The notes under the pieces are model-generated. The model searched no databases and had not been told where the DNA came from. It saw only the letters and a program-made list of their open reading frames with translations. 33,507 bases of DNA from an uncultured Methylococcaceae bacterium (lineage in GTDB: Bacteria > Pseudomonadota > Gammaproteobacteria > Methylococcales > Methylococcaceae): NCBI GenBank assembly GCA_903857165.1, contig CAIODU010000030.1, positions 1-33,507 of the forward strand. Direction: 5' to 3'. The position numbers were made by a program, and so were the translations under genes. Of this stretch, positions 17,030-25,238 are shown piece after piece (within the stretch, counting starts at the first letter, position 1; each line of letters opens with the position of its first letter).

Positions 17030-18100
17030 TCATTGCTGGATGGTGTAAAAACCTTTGCTGAACTGGCCAGCCAATCCCGTATCCCAGAAATTCGGCTCGG
17101 AGCAGCCAATGCAACCGTGGCCGGTGTGCATCGGCGAATTGTTCAGGATAGTTGCAGGATCATCCGACGGGTCTTTATTCCAACCAAGATTGGTGCAGGA
17201 GTTGTAGACCTCCGGACCCCGGCAGCCGATATGCAATAGGCACCAGCCTTTCTTGGCGTTCTCATCGCCGTGGCTCATGGCAAATTCATTATCCAGCCAG
17301 TGCTGGTAGCGCGGACAGGTGGAGTGGACCGTCGCACCATAATAGGCCAAGGGGCGATATTTCGAGTCTAGCAGCCCATTCGGTTTGGCAGTCGTCTTAG
17401 GCACTAGGTTGCCAATGAAAGTGGGGTTGCTTGCATTCGCCAAATATAAGGCGATAGTGCCAACGATAACATCCGCCATTGGAGGGCAACCAGAAACATT
17501 GAGGTAAGGAGGTAAAGAGCCTCCGCCCACTTTAGTGACCAGACCTTGGGTAACCAAATCACCATAGCCGGCGGCATTGCTAGGATTAGGGCTGGCGGCG
17601 GGAATTCCGCCATAAGTCGCGCAAGTCCCCAAGGCAACCACCAAGCCCGCGCCTTGAACGGCTTCGTTCAGAGTTTTCAAATTGGAGTTGCCGGCGGCAC
17701 ACGACCAGTATTCCTTGTCAGCCCTAGGGATGGATCCGTCCACGATTAGCACATAACTGCCATAGGCTGCTTGCATCGCGTCTTTGCGGGCCTTCTCCGC
17801 CTGGTCGCCGGCGGCCACTTGCAGGGTTTCATGGTAGTCCAAAGAAATGGTGTTGAGGATCAAGCTCCTGAACGAAGGGTTGAACGCGCGCAGAATCGAC
17901 TCCGAGCAGCCGGTGCATTGCTGGAACGACAGCCAAATCACCGTGGGTCTGGGCGCGGCGGCCAAAGCGGCGGCGAACACCCTAGCCTCCTTGGCAGATA
18001 GTGCCAAGGAGGAAGCGGTGACGGCGGCGAATTTCAGAAATGCACGGCGCGACACGCCCCGTTGCTGCATGGCTTCTAGAAAAGTTGGTTGGTTACTCAT
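17030..18100 (-). CDS. hupS: [NiFe] hydrogenase small subunit with Tat signal, no membrane anchor
   Basis: Electron-transfer subunit, 356 residues. Twin-arginine signal S17-R-R-A-F-L-K followed by a hydrophobic stretch and AxA-type cleavage near 49. Proximal [4Fe-4S]: C62, C65, C160, C205. Distal: H259, C262, C287, C293. Medial [3Fe-4S]-type: C302, C330, C333 in GHGCIGCSEPNFWD. The motif CTGCSES lacks the extra cysteine of oxygen-tolerant enzymes (CTCCSE), although C134 may correspond to the second extra cysteine. Only about 16 residues follow FWD; there is no hydrophobic C-terminal helix, whereas membrane-bound group 1 enzymes carry one to dock on cytochrome b. This predicts a soluble periplasmic heterodimer or a different partner. 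A GGGAG Shine-Dalgarno precedes the ATG. Confidence 0.96.
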   Translation of the reverse strand: MSNQPTFLEAMQQRGVSRRAFLKFAAVTASSLALSAKEARVFAAALAAAPRPTVIWLSFQQCTGCSESILRAFNPSFRSLILNTISLDYHETLQVAAGDQAEKARKDAMQAAYGSYVLIVDGSIPRADKEYWSCAAGNSNLKTLNEAVQGAGLVVALGTCATYGGIPAASPNPSNAAGYGDLVTQGLVTKVGGGSLPPYLNVSGCPPMADVIVGTIALYLANASNPTFIGNLVPKTTAKPNGLLDSKYRPLAYYGATVHSTCPRYQHWLDNEFAMSHGDENAKKGWCLLHIGCRGPEVYNSCTNLGWNKDPSDDPATILNNSPMHTGHGCIGCSEPNFWDTGLAGQFSKGFYTIQQ

Positions 18101-18119
18101 AATTTAGCTCCCTATTATT

Positions 18120-18578
18120 TTACATGGAAGGAAACGGGTTGGGCGTGTCAAGCTGGGCGCTTCGGACGCGAAGTTCAGCAAGCCCTTTTTTGATGGAAAG
18201 ACGGTCGGAACGGAGTAAGTCGGGGACTTCGGTGATTTGAATGAACTCCCCTTGGCGGCTGCCGTCGAAGTCGCGATGGGAGACCCACCAAACGCAAGGG
18301 ACGGCGGTTTCTTGCGCCGAGCTGCTGCCAAAAGTGTTGATCGTGGCCGAGACCTCGCCTACGCTCAAGGTTTTGCGCAAAAGCTCGACATCGTGCGGCA
18401 TCCCAATCAGGCAACGCAGGTCAATGGTGGACTCTTCGCCGTTGCAGGCATAAGTTTCTAGCTTGGACTCGATTTCGCTGAGCAGCGCAAGCACTACAGA
18501 ACTGGTCGTGCCATCGGGTGTTGACACAATGGCTCTGCCGCCGACTACAACGACGGGGATTTCATGGATTTTGGACAT
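18120..18578 (-). CDS. HupH/HyaF-like hydrogenase accessory protein
   Basis: 152-residue cytosolic protein resembling the C-terminal domain of HupH/HyaF, hydrogenase expression/formation proteins acting in small-subunit or iron-sulfur maturation. Diagnostic stretches are the LSVGEVSATI block, ETAVP-C-VWWVSHRD (usually G before VWW, here C) and ITEVPDLLRSD. HyaF in E. coli is about twice as long, so this is a single-domain form. It is the first gene of the hydrogenase operon, 19 bp before hupS, with GGAAGGAG as Shine-Dalgarno. The 203-bp gap upstream probably holds the operon promoter; I see no convincing sigma-54 or sigma-70 site there. Confidence in the family is good; the precise role is inferred from homologues. 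Confidence 0.78.
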   Translation of the reverse strand: MSKIHEIPVVVVGGRAIVSTPDGTTSSVVLALLSEIESKLETYACNGEESTIDLRCLIGMPHDVELLRKTLSVGEVSATINTFGSSSAQETAVPCVWWVSHRDFDGSRQGEFIQITEVPDLLRSDRLSIKKGLAELRVRSAQLDTPNPFPSM

Positions 18579-18781
18579 GAGGCTGAGACTCCTTCCTCTT
18601 TAAAGTGTTGTATTGCTTAAAGTTTACCTAGTGCTGCGCGGATTTGAAGGTTTTTCGCCACTATGCAACCTAGGCGTGGAGGATTATGCGCCTATTGCGA
18701 CATGACGATAAGTAGTATTTGCCGCACCTTTTGATGTGCTTTATGAAACAATCAATTGATGGGATGAAAAAACTTCAGAAA

Positions 18782-20221
18782 CTAAAGTATGTTCTTGATG
18801 CCTTTGATCGCTTCGCGCATGTCGAAAAAGATCAGCCCCAACTTCGCAGTTTCGTTGGCCAGCACCAACAGCAACACGCCCCGGCCCGCGCTGATCATGA
18901 CGGCGTAGCCCCGCTCGCCGCGCACGATGACTTCTTGGACTTCACCCCGGCGCAATTCGCCCGCCGCCCGGGTGCCAAGATTGAGCAAGGTCGCGGTCAT
19001 GCCGGCCACGCGGGTTTCTTCGAGGTCTTGCGGCAGGGAACTCGCCAGCATCAGGCCATCTTCGGAAATCAGGGCGCTTGCCTCGACACCGGGTGATTCG
19101 CTTTGCAGATTCCTGAGAATCTTATTGAGTTTATCCAATCGGGATTCCAATCGGGATAGGGTGTATTCCTGCCTTTTGCCTGAGTCAACTAAACGGATTA
19201 CCGGTGCCTTGGTTTCCGGGGGCTGCGCCCGGACATTGGGCACACGCTTTGGATCGGGTTGCGCGGTGGCGACCGTTTCAGAGCCGACCGAACGGGTACT
19301 TTCTTTGCCGCCTCCACGCGGCGGCCCCTCGGTTGATTTGGACGCTTGCAACAAGGTCTTTGCGACCTTGCCAATGATTTCCCCGGTAACCTTATGCCGC
19401 CTTTCCAACTGGGCTTCTTTCATGGCCAAACCGCAGATGGTGTTAATCAATCGCGGAACACCCCTTGAATGCCTTGCGATTTCGTCGATTGCCTCGGTAG
19501 AAAAAATCTCTTTGTCTTCGGCATTGAAGCCAGCCAACCGATGCCGGATAAACGCTCCGACTTCAGTGTCCGGCAAAGGGGTCAGAGTGAGCATTACCCT
19601 GTCCTTCGAAAGATCCTGGAAAACCGGACTGGATAGCAACTGTTCAAGGTTCGGCAACCCGGCTAGGACGATCTGCAGGAGTTTTTCCCCGCGCAAGTGC
19701 GACGTTGAAAACAGCAAGAGATTGGACAAAAGCGCTTCGGTCATCACCTCTGCATCATCAATGAGAACCACAACCGCCCGGCCTTGGCGTTGCTGCCCGA
19801 CCAAATATCTCTGCAACACCTCAACCCTATCCTTAAATGGCGTTTCAACCTTGACCACCAATTGTTCAAGATTGAACTGCTTACAGGCAAATTCGACAAA
19901 TTCCTCGAAAGAAACGCGGGGGTCCCTCAACAGGAGTGGGGCGACGGTTGAAGGGATGCCTTCAATCACTCGTTTGACGAGCAAGGTTTTGCCGGTCCCG
20001 GCCTCGCCAGTCACGGCGATTAACCCCGTCGCAAGGCCGATGCCTGCCAACACACCCTTTACCGCCTGTGATAAGGCGATGTGGGAGAAAAAAAACTCGC
20101 TAGGCCCGTTCCAGTCGTATGAACGATAAGGAAGTTCGGACTGCAGTGGGCCGATAACGCCGAAAGCGGATTCGCCTGCCATATTAGTAGACCATGATGG
20201 GTGAGTGCCAACAAATTGCAT
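18782..20221 (-). CDS. ExeA-like AAA ATPase fused to a roadblock/LC7 domain
   Basis: 479-residue cytosolic protein. An N-terminal AAA domain of the ExeA/GspA (AAA_22) type has Walker A GEAGTGKT (72-79), Walker B VVLIDDAE (151-158) and the C-terminal RGVPRLIN block (253-260). Residues about 296-350 are a Pro/Ser/Lys-rich linker, 351-372 a short coiled coil, and 373-479 a roadblock/LC7 (MglB-like) domain with ALISEDGLMLASSLP and a beta strand near 447-465. Roadblock proteins regulate small Ras-like GTPases such as MglA or act as dimerisation modules; no GTPase gene is visible here. The start is uncertain: an alternative ATG lies at 20182. Same strand as the hydrogenase operon, 203 bp upstream, so a functional link is possible but unproven. 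Confidence 0.8.
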   Translation of the reverse strand: MQFVGTHPSWSTNMAGESAFGVIGPLQSELPYRSYDWNGPSEFFFSHIALSQAVKGVLAGIGLATGLIAVTGEAGTGKTLLVKRVIEGIPSTVAPLLLRDPRVSFEEFVEFACKQFNLEQLVVKVETPFKDRVEVLQRYLVGQQRQGRAVVVLIDDAEVMTEALLSNLLLFSTSHLRGEKLLQIVLAGLPNLEQLLSSPVFQDLSKDRVMLTLTPLPDTEVGAFIRHRLAGFNAEDKEIFSTEAIDEIARHSRGVPRLINTICGLAMKEAQLERRHKVTGEIIGKVAKTLLQASKSTEGPPRGGGKESTRSVGSETVATAQPDPKRVPNVRAQPPETKAPVIRLVDSGKRQEYTLSRLESRLDKLNKILRNLQSESPGVEASALISEDGLMLASSLPQDLEETRVAGMTATLLNLGTRAAGELRRGEVQEVIVRGERGYAVMISAGRGVLLLVLANETAKLGLIFFDMREAIKGIKNIL

Positions 20222-20616
20222 GCAATTTTAAACTCCACCGTTAACGTCTTTCGCGACTCCACTGGGACGCAGCGCGAACATTAACAGTCCCGAAATTATG
20301 TGTTTAACTGTACCAGTGTGATAAATTAGCCTTTAGTTGTCAAGACAAACTCATTCCGCCTTCAACTTTTCCCAATATTCGGAATAAATCGTAATCGCCG
20401 GGCCTATATCTGTTTGATACTCGCCCAAGGAATTTGCCAAGGCGACTTACGCAATGGGTGATGCGCAAACCTTCATCCGACCTGCTGCAAATCCCGTTGG
20501 CCGACCTGCCCCAACTTTTCTGAGCCCTTTTGCGCCAAGCAGGTTTCAACAACAAAAACGCTTGGCAAAGGGACTGTGTTAGGTCATAATGTCCGCAAAA
20601 ATACCCAGAGGCAAAA
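20222..20616. other. Intergenic region at the left edge of the restriction-modification island
   Basis: Roughly 395 bases between the divergent ATPase gene and the methyltransferase gene. It holds the methyltransferase promoter at its right end and a 42-codon plus-strand open stretch without start (20395-20523) that reads like a protein tail but matches nothing I know. A 71-codon minus frame (20340-20555) has no motif. No inverted repeats comparable to those in other gaps are evident. Confidence 0.4.
20562..20590 (+). promoter_or_regulatory. Sigma-70-like promoter for the methyltransferase gene
   Basis: TTGGCA (20562-20567) and CATAAT (20585-20590) each match the -35 and -10 consensus at five of six positions and are separated by exactly 17 bases. 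Transcription would start near 20597, giving a leader of about 20 bases with AGAGG as ribosome binding site before the ATG at 20617. Confidence 0.6.
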
Positions 20617-21822
20617 ATGACTCACGCGCCGCCGCTAGAACTTTTGAAAGAAGCCCGCAATAGATACACTCAACGTGAAATCGCCGAGCATGTTGGCAAG
20701 GACACCAAGACAATACGCCGATGGGAAAAAGGCGTAACGCCTTGTCCTGTCATGCTCGCACCGGCATTGCGTGACTTGCTGACAACACCACTAACCGATC
20801 CGGATAATTGCTTTTTTCGATTTATAGACCTGTTTGCAGGTATAGGCGGTATCCGCCGTGCCTTTGAGGCTCATGGCGGTCAATGTGTATTCACCAGCGA
20901 ATGGAATGATTTCTCCAAAAAGACTTACATTGAGAACTACGGCGACCATCATCCTTTTATTGGGGATATTGTGCCGTTCCCCGCTGAGGATATCCCAGAC
21001 CATGATGTTTTGCTTGCCGGTTTTCCTTGCCAGCCTTTTAGTATTGCGGGCGTAAGCAAAAAAAACTCACTTGGCCGGCCCCATGGATTCGAATGTACGA
21101 CCCAAGGCACACTTTTTTTTGATGTAGCCCGCATTATCGCCACCAAACGTCCTAAGGCATTTCTTCTTGAAAATGTAAAAAATCTGCTTTCCCACGATAA
21201 AGGCAACACGTTTGAAGTTATCCTACAAACCTTGCGTGATGAACTTAAATACGATGTTCATTACAAAATAATCAATGGGCAACACTTCACCCCACAACAT
21301 CGTGAGCGGATTATAATCGTCGGTTTCCACGATAATACCGGCTTTTCGTGGGACGATCTGCAACTACCAGAAGAAGGGCCTCGCCTCTCGTCAATACTTC
21401 ATAAGACGAACGGAAGCGAAGCTTTGTTGTTATGGGATGGCAATCGCTTTTATGACCATAATGAATGGGCGGTTCAATCTAAATACACGCTTACGCCAAA
21501 ATTGTGGGTTTACCTACAAAACTATGCAGCAAAACATCGAGCAGCGGGAAATGGCTTTGGCTTTGGCATGTCATATCCTGATAGCGTGACGCGCACCCTA
21601 TCAGCTAGATATTATAAAGACGGATCTGAGATACTCGTCTGGCAAGGAAAGGACAAACGACCACGACGATTGACTCCACGCGAGTGCGCAAGATTGATGG
21701 GCTATCCCGATACTTTCAGAATTCCGGTTAGCGATACCCAAGCTTATCGGCAATTTGGTAATTCTGTCGTTGTACCGGTCATCAATGAGGTGGCCAGAAT
21801 AATGAAACTTCACATAAAATAG
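20617..21822 (+). CDS. dcm: DNA (cytosine-5)-methyltransferase, Dcm/EcoRII type
   Basis: 401-residue C5 methyltransferase. An N-terminal helix-turn-helix of about 30 residues (8-38, [22 protein letters not shown]) may allow autoregulation. The catalytic domain shows motif [17 protein letters not shown], motif [10 protein letters not shown] with catalytic C138, motif VI ENVKNL (185-190), motif VIII QHRERI and motif [13 protein letters not shown]. Long blocks, including [32 protein letters not shown] and [13 protein letters not shown], are nearly those of E. coli Dcm, so CCWGG with methylation of the inner cytosine is the likely target. It is followed within 8 bp by a small ORF and then an EcoRII-N endonuclease, so it forms the modification half of a restriction-modification system. 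GC is lower than in flanking genes, suggesting transfer. Confidence 0.93.
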   Translation: MTHAPPLELLKEARNRYTQREIAEHVGKDTKTIRRWEKGVTPCPVMLAPALRDLLTTPLTDPDNCFFRFIDLFAGIGGIRRAFEAHGGQCVFTSEWNDFSKKTYIENYGDHHPFIGDIVPFPAEDIPDHDVLLAGFPCQPFSIAGVSKKNSLGRPHGFECTTQGTLFFDVARIIATKRPKAFLLENVKNLLSHDKGNTFEVILQTLRDELKYDVHYKIINGQHFTPQHRERIIIVGFHDNTGFSWDDLQLPEEGPRLSSILHKTNGSEALLLWDGNRFYDHNEWAVQSKYTLTPKLWVYLQNYAAKHRAAGNGFGFGMSYPDSVTRTLSARYYKDGSEILVWQGKDKRPRRLTPRECARLMGYPDTFRIPVSDTQAYRQFGNSVVVPVINEVARIMKLHIK

Positions 21823-21829
21823 GTAAAAT

Positions 21830-22105
21830 ATGAATACATCAAGAATACCCACACCCTATGCGATCACTTTTGATGGAATGCTGGAATGGTTTTCCGAAAT
21901 GTCAGTGCGTGATCTGCTATTTCACCCTGACGATGCACCGGGTGAAATCATTACCATTGCCACTGGCGAAAAGATGTTTTCCGATGCTGAGTGCAAGAAA
22001 CTGGATGGCATCATTTCGAATATGTTTGAAGAATTTGGCGATGCTGTCTATGAAGCGGCTTATCCCATATTCATGAAACGGATGGTCCTTCAACTCGACG
22101 CATAA
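21830..22105 (+). CDS. Small protein of unknown function between methyltransferase and endonuclease
   Basis: 91-residue acidic protein, starting 8 bp after the methyltransferase stop with AGGTAAA as ribosome binding site, so almost certainly co-transcribed. No signal peptide, no cysteine pair and no HTH signature; one Cys only. It is not a Vsr endonuclease (lengths and motifs differ) and does not look like a classical restriction controller. The conserved spacing suggests a role in the restriction-modification unit, but I do not recognise the family. Confidence 0.65.
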   Translation: MNTSRIPTPYAITFDGMLEWFSEMSVRDLLFHPDDAPGEIITIATGEKMFSDAECKKLDGIISNMFEEFGDAVYEAAYPIFMKRMVLQLDA

Positions 22106-22220
22106 AAGAGAGGTATGTGTCACAATACTTCAAGGGCATTGCGCTAAAACGGGATTTTAAAAGTAACTCACAGCTAAAATCCCCAAGTGTCGCTATCACA
22201 AAAAAAAGGGGTTTCAAACG

Positions 22221-25001
22221 ATGCCGTTGTTTGCTTTAACTCAGTCCCCCGATTGGGATTTACCATTCTTCAAGGTGCTTGCCAATAATGATACGAGTGC
22301 TGCATCTGGGCATCAGGGTGGAATTGTCATACCTATGGATCTTCGCCTGTTTTTCCCCGGATTGTCACATGAGATGTCCTCATTGAATCCGACCACTGAC
22401 AAAAGGATTGAAGCTGATCTATTTGTGGAAAATCACTTTCTTGCTTCGGTATCCACTCGATACCAGTTTCAAACGTGGGGTGGCACTCGCAGCCCAGAAT
22501 CCCGGCTTACTGATAAACTTTTACCTCTTCGTGACCTTGCCCGAGGTGGGGATGTCTTAATCTTTCAACGAAGTATTGATAGCCTTGATAGGTATAGGCT
22601 CATTCTTGTCAGGCAGTCGTCTGATGAATTTAATGCGCTTCAAAATCTTTTAGCCGATAAACGATGGGGAATATTGGGTTCGGCTGCCCCAATGAGTGAC
22701 GCCGAACTTGCCGTGGCATTGAATCAAGAACAGCAACGCGAGTCCTCAAGCTTTTCACTTACCGATGATGAAGCCTCTCATGTTGAAAGCCAAGTAATTC
22801 GGATTGCCCGCTCTGTTGCCTTTCGCTTGTCAGTCACAAAACTCTATGGATACACCTGCGCCGTTTGCGGTGTATCGCTTAAGTCACCTCGGGGCATGTT
22901 GGAATTGGATGCCGCGCATGTAGTTCCCCGGTCAAGACTTGGAACTGACGATGCCAGAAACGGGATTGCCTTGTGTAAGCGGCATCATTGGGCGTTTGAT
23001 GGGGGACTCTTTGGAATAGGGCATCAACGTGAAATTATTGTCCCCTCTTTTGTCCAGCAAATTGGGGAAAATGCTGTCCTTGCCAAACTTAAAAGACCAA
23101 CACCCATGAATCCAATGACTCTCGCAATGATCAGCCTCCTCGCTTGGTCTTCACCACCCGCCGCCGAACCCGCCCGACCACCAAAGGCATTGGCACCGGG
23201 TTATGCCTCCCTGCCTTTCGCCGCACCCAAACCCGGCAGCTATCAACTCCCCGAAATGGGTACAGCCGCTGATGGAAAAGTATTGGATTCAGATGGAAAG
23301 GCCATTAAACTGCACGACCTGTATGGCGACAAACTGGTTTTGCTCAGTTTCATTTATGCCACTTGTGACGATGTCAACGGTTGCCCGTTGGCGACTTCAG
23401 TGTTTATGAAGATCAAAGCCAAGCTGAAAACCTCGCCGGTTGTGGCTGGCAAGTTGCGGCTGATTACCCTCAGCTTAAACCCGGAACATGACACGCCGCC
23501 AGCCATGGCCCATTATGGTCAGGCTTTCCAAGATGCAGGGGTTGAATGGCGCTTCCTGACCACCGGTTCGGAGGCCGAAATCCAGCCCATTTTGAAAGAC
23601 TACGGGCAATCGGTGGAAAAGGAGTTCGACGAAAAGGGCCAGCCTACCGGCAAGTTTTCGCATCTGTTGCGAGTATTCCTGATCGACCGGGATCTACGCA
23701 TCCGCAACACTTATACTGTGTCCGTGCTGCATCCAGACACCGTGCTGGCGGATATTGAAACGTTGCTATTGGAAACTGGGGGCAAACCCACATCAACTAA
23801 AACAAAATCCCAGCCCAGGCCGGAATTGCTCCGTGCCGGCGATGACAAATCCGGTTATGAATCTGGCCAGTATCAAACCCATTCCATCGCATTGGCCGAT
23901 CGCCAGGGACAATCCGTCGATCTGCTAAAACTTGTGCAAAAACCCGGCTTGGGCCTACCGAATATTCCCACCCCCGTCGACAATCCACTAAGCCACGAGA
24001 AAATAGCCTTAGGCCGCAAGTTATTCTTCGACCGCCGCCTGTCTTTGAACAATACTTTCTCCTGCGCGATGTGCCATGTCCCCGAACAAGGCTTCACCAG
24101 CCAAGAACAAACCACGGCAGTCGGCATTGAAGGGCGCACCGTCAGGCGCAACTCACCCACTCTTTATAATGTCGCCTATGCGGAGAAACTATTCCACGAC
24201 GGGCGCGAGAGCACATTGGAAAACCAAGTCTGGGGTCCATTTTTATCCCGCAACGAAATGGGCAACCCTTCTATCGGCTTCGTCGTCGACAAACTTAAAC
24301 GGTTGCCGGATTATCAGGGAATGTTCGGGAAAGCTTTCAAACACGGCCCTTCCATGGAGACGGTTGGCCAGGCTATCGCCAGTTATGAACGCACATTGAT
24401 TTCGGCCAATTCCCCGTTTGACCGCTGGCATTACGGCAAGCAAAGCGACGCATTGAGCGCTCCTGCCAAAGAAGGCTTTGCGTTGTTCGCCGGCAAGGCG
24501 GGTTGTTCACAATGCCACACTATCGGCGAAAAAACCGCACTGTTTATGGACAATCAACTGCACAACACTGGCTTGGGGTTTAGGGACAGCATGAAAAAGG
24601 AACCGGAAAAACGCCGGGTGCAAGTGGCACCGGGGGTCAGCTTCGACATGGACGAGTCGTCCACCAAACAAGTGGGCGAAGGCAAACCCAATGATCTGGG
24701 GCTTTACGAAATCACGCAAAACCCGGCGGATCGCTGGAAGTATAAAACACCCACCCTGCGTAATCTTGCACTCACCGCACCCTACATGCATAACGGTGCT
24801 TTTACGACATTGCGGGAAGTCGTGGAGTTTTATAACCAGGGAGGCGAGGCCAATGAAAATCTCGACCGGATCATCAAGCCTTTGGGATTAAACGAGGGGG
24901 AGCTTGATGCGCTGGTGGAGTTCCTGAAATCCTTGACTGGCGACAATGTGGAAACCCTAGTGCTGGATGCCTATGCCGCGCCCGTGGGGGACGCGCATTG
25001 A
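22221..25001 (+). CDS. Chimeric ORF: EcoRII-N/HNH restriction endonuclease in frame with SCO - di-heme peroxidase protein
   Basis: 926 codons with an internal seam. Residues 1-160 resemble the EcoRII N-terminal effector-binding domain (NDT-x-A-x-x-GHQ-x-G-x-x-IP, FP, LNP blocks). Residues 195-275 are an HNH nuclease: C213/C216, H233 in DAAHVVPRS, C252 and H255/H256. At residue 296 (ATG at 23106) a signal peptide begins, and an exported protein follows. A SCO1/thioredoxin-like domain (about 330-510) has C382-x5-C388-P and SHLLRVFLID. A MauG/CCP-type di-heme peroxidase domain (about 580-910) has heme sites C615AMCH and C762SQCH plus TPTLRNLALTAPYMHNGAF. An endonuclease and a periplasmic enzyme cannot work as one chain. 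Either translation also restarts at 23106 (no strong Shine-Dalgarno) or the ORF is a recent, perhaps non-functional, fusion. AGGGG precedes the ATG at 22221. SCO-peroxidase proteins are typically linked to copper or periplasmic redox. Confidence 0.85.
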   Translation: MPLFALTQSPDWDLPFFKVLANNDTSAASGHQGGIVIPMDLRLFFPGLSHEMSSLNPTTDKRIEADLFVENHFLASVSTRYQFQTWGGTRSPESRLTDKLLPLRDLARGGDVLIFQRSIDSLDRYRLILVRQSSDEFNALQNLLADKRWGILGSAAPMSDAELAVALNQEQQRESSSFSLTDDEASHVESQVIRIARSVAFRLSVTKLYGYTCAVCGVSLKSPRGMLELDAAHVVPRSRLGTDDARNGIALCKRHHWAFDGGLFGIGHQREIIVPSFVQQIGENAVLAKLKRPTPMNPMTLAMISLLAWSSPPAAEPARPPKALAPGYASLPFAAPKPGSYQLPEMGTAADGKVLDSDGKAIKLHDLYGDKLVLLSFIYATCDDVNGCPLATSVFMKIKAKLKTSPVVAGKLRLITLSLNPEHDTPPAMAHYGQAFQDAGVEWRFLTTGSEAEIQPILKDYGQSVEKEFDEKGQPTGKFSHLLRVFLIDRDLRIRNTYTVSVLHPDTVLADIETLLLETGGKPTSTKTKSQPRPELLRAGDDKSGYESGQYQTHSIALADRQGQSVDLLKLVQKPGLGLPNIPTPVDNPLSHEKIALGRKLFFDRRLSLNNTFSCAMCHVPEQGFTSQEQTTAVGIEGRTVRRNSPTLYNVAYAEKLFHDGRESTLENQVWGPFLSRNEMGNPSIGFVVDKLKRLPDYQGMFGKAFKHGPSMETVGQAIASYERTLISANSPFDRWHYGKQSDALSAPAKEGFALFAGKAGCSQCHTIGEKTALFMDNQLHNTGLGFRDSMKKEPEKRRVQVAPGVSFDMDESSTKQVGEGKPNDLGLYEITQNPADRWKYKTPTLRNLALTAPYMHNGAFTTLREVVEFYNQGGEANENLDRIIKPLGLNEGELDALVEFLKSLTGDNVETLVLDAYAAPVGDAH

Positions 25002-25058
25002 CGCTCCGTCATGTTAAAGGTCTGGACTCCATCCTTAAAAGTTGTGGAATACTAGGCT

Positions 25059-25218
25059 TACAGCGTTTTCTATGTCTATTAGTTACTTATTTATTTACGC
25101 CAATGTCGGCAAAGGATTGCCGACCTACTGCGTAACAAGGACTGTAGGGCGGAAACCCTTTGCCGCCAACGATTTCAAAACTTAAACAACGTAATCAATT
25201 GGAATTAAAAACGCTGTA
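25059..25218. repeat. MITE-like element with 11-bp terminal inverted repeats
   Basis: TACAGCGTTTT (25059-25069) and AAAACGCTGTA (25208-25218) are perfect inverted ends of a 160-bp element. Inside are two opposed copies of the core palindrome seen elsewhere in the window (25105-25128, CGGCAAAGGATTGCCG; 25144-25167, in the form GGAAACCCTTTGCC). The right end lies 20 bp before the start codon of the following gene, so the element forms most of its leader and may carry or block its promoter. Confidence 0.55.
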
Positions 25219-25238
25219 CATCAACACAGGGGTAAGCC

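Noticed and set aside
18579-18781. Possible sigma-54 site (GG-N10-GC on the minus strand) upstream of the hydrogenase operon
   Set aside because: Two GG-N10-GC spacings exist, but neither keeps the GGCA or TTGC context, so they are not better than chance.
18927-20129. 400-codon plus-strand ORF antisense to the AAA-roadblock gene
   Set aside because: It is a mirror frame of a clearly coding minus-strand gene with Walker motifs; its translation is Ser/Arg-rich and without domains.
20395-20523. 42-codon plus-strand stretch that reads like a protein C terminus next to the restriction island
   Set aside because: No start, no known family, and too short to separate from chance. It could be the tail of a gene cut by island insertion, but nothing in the sequence proves it.
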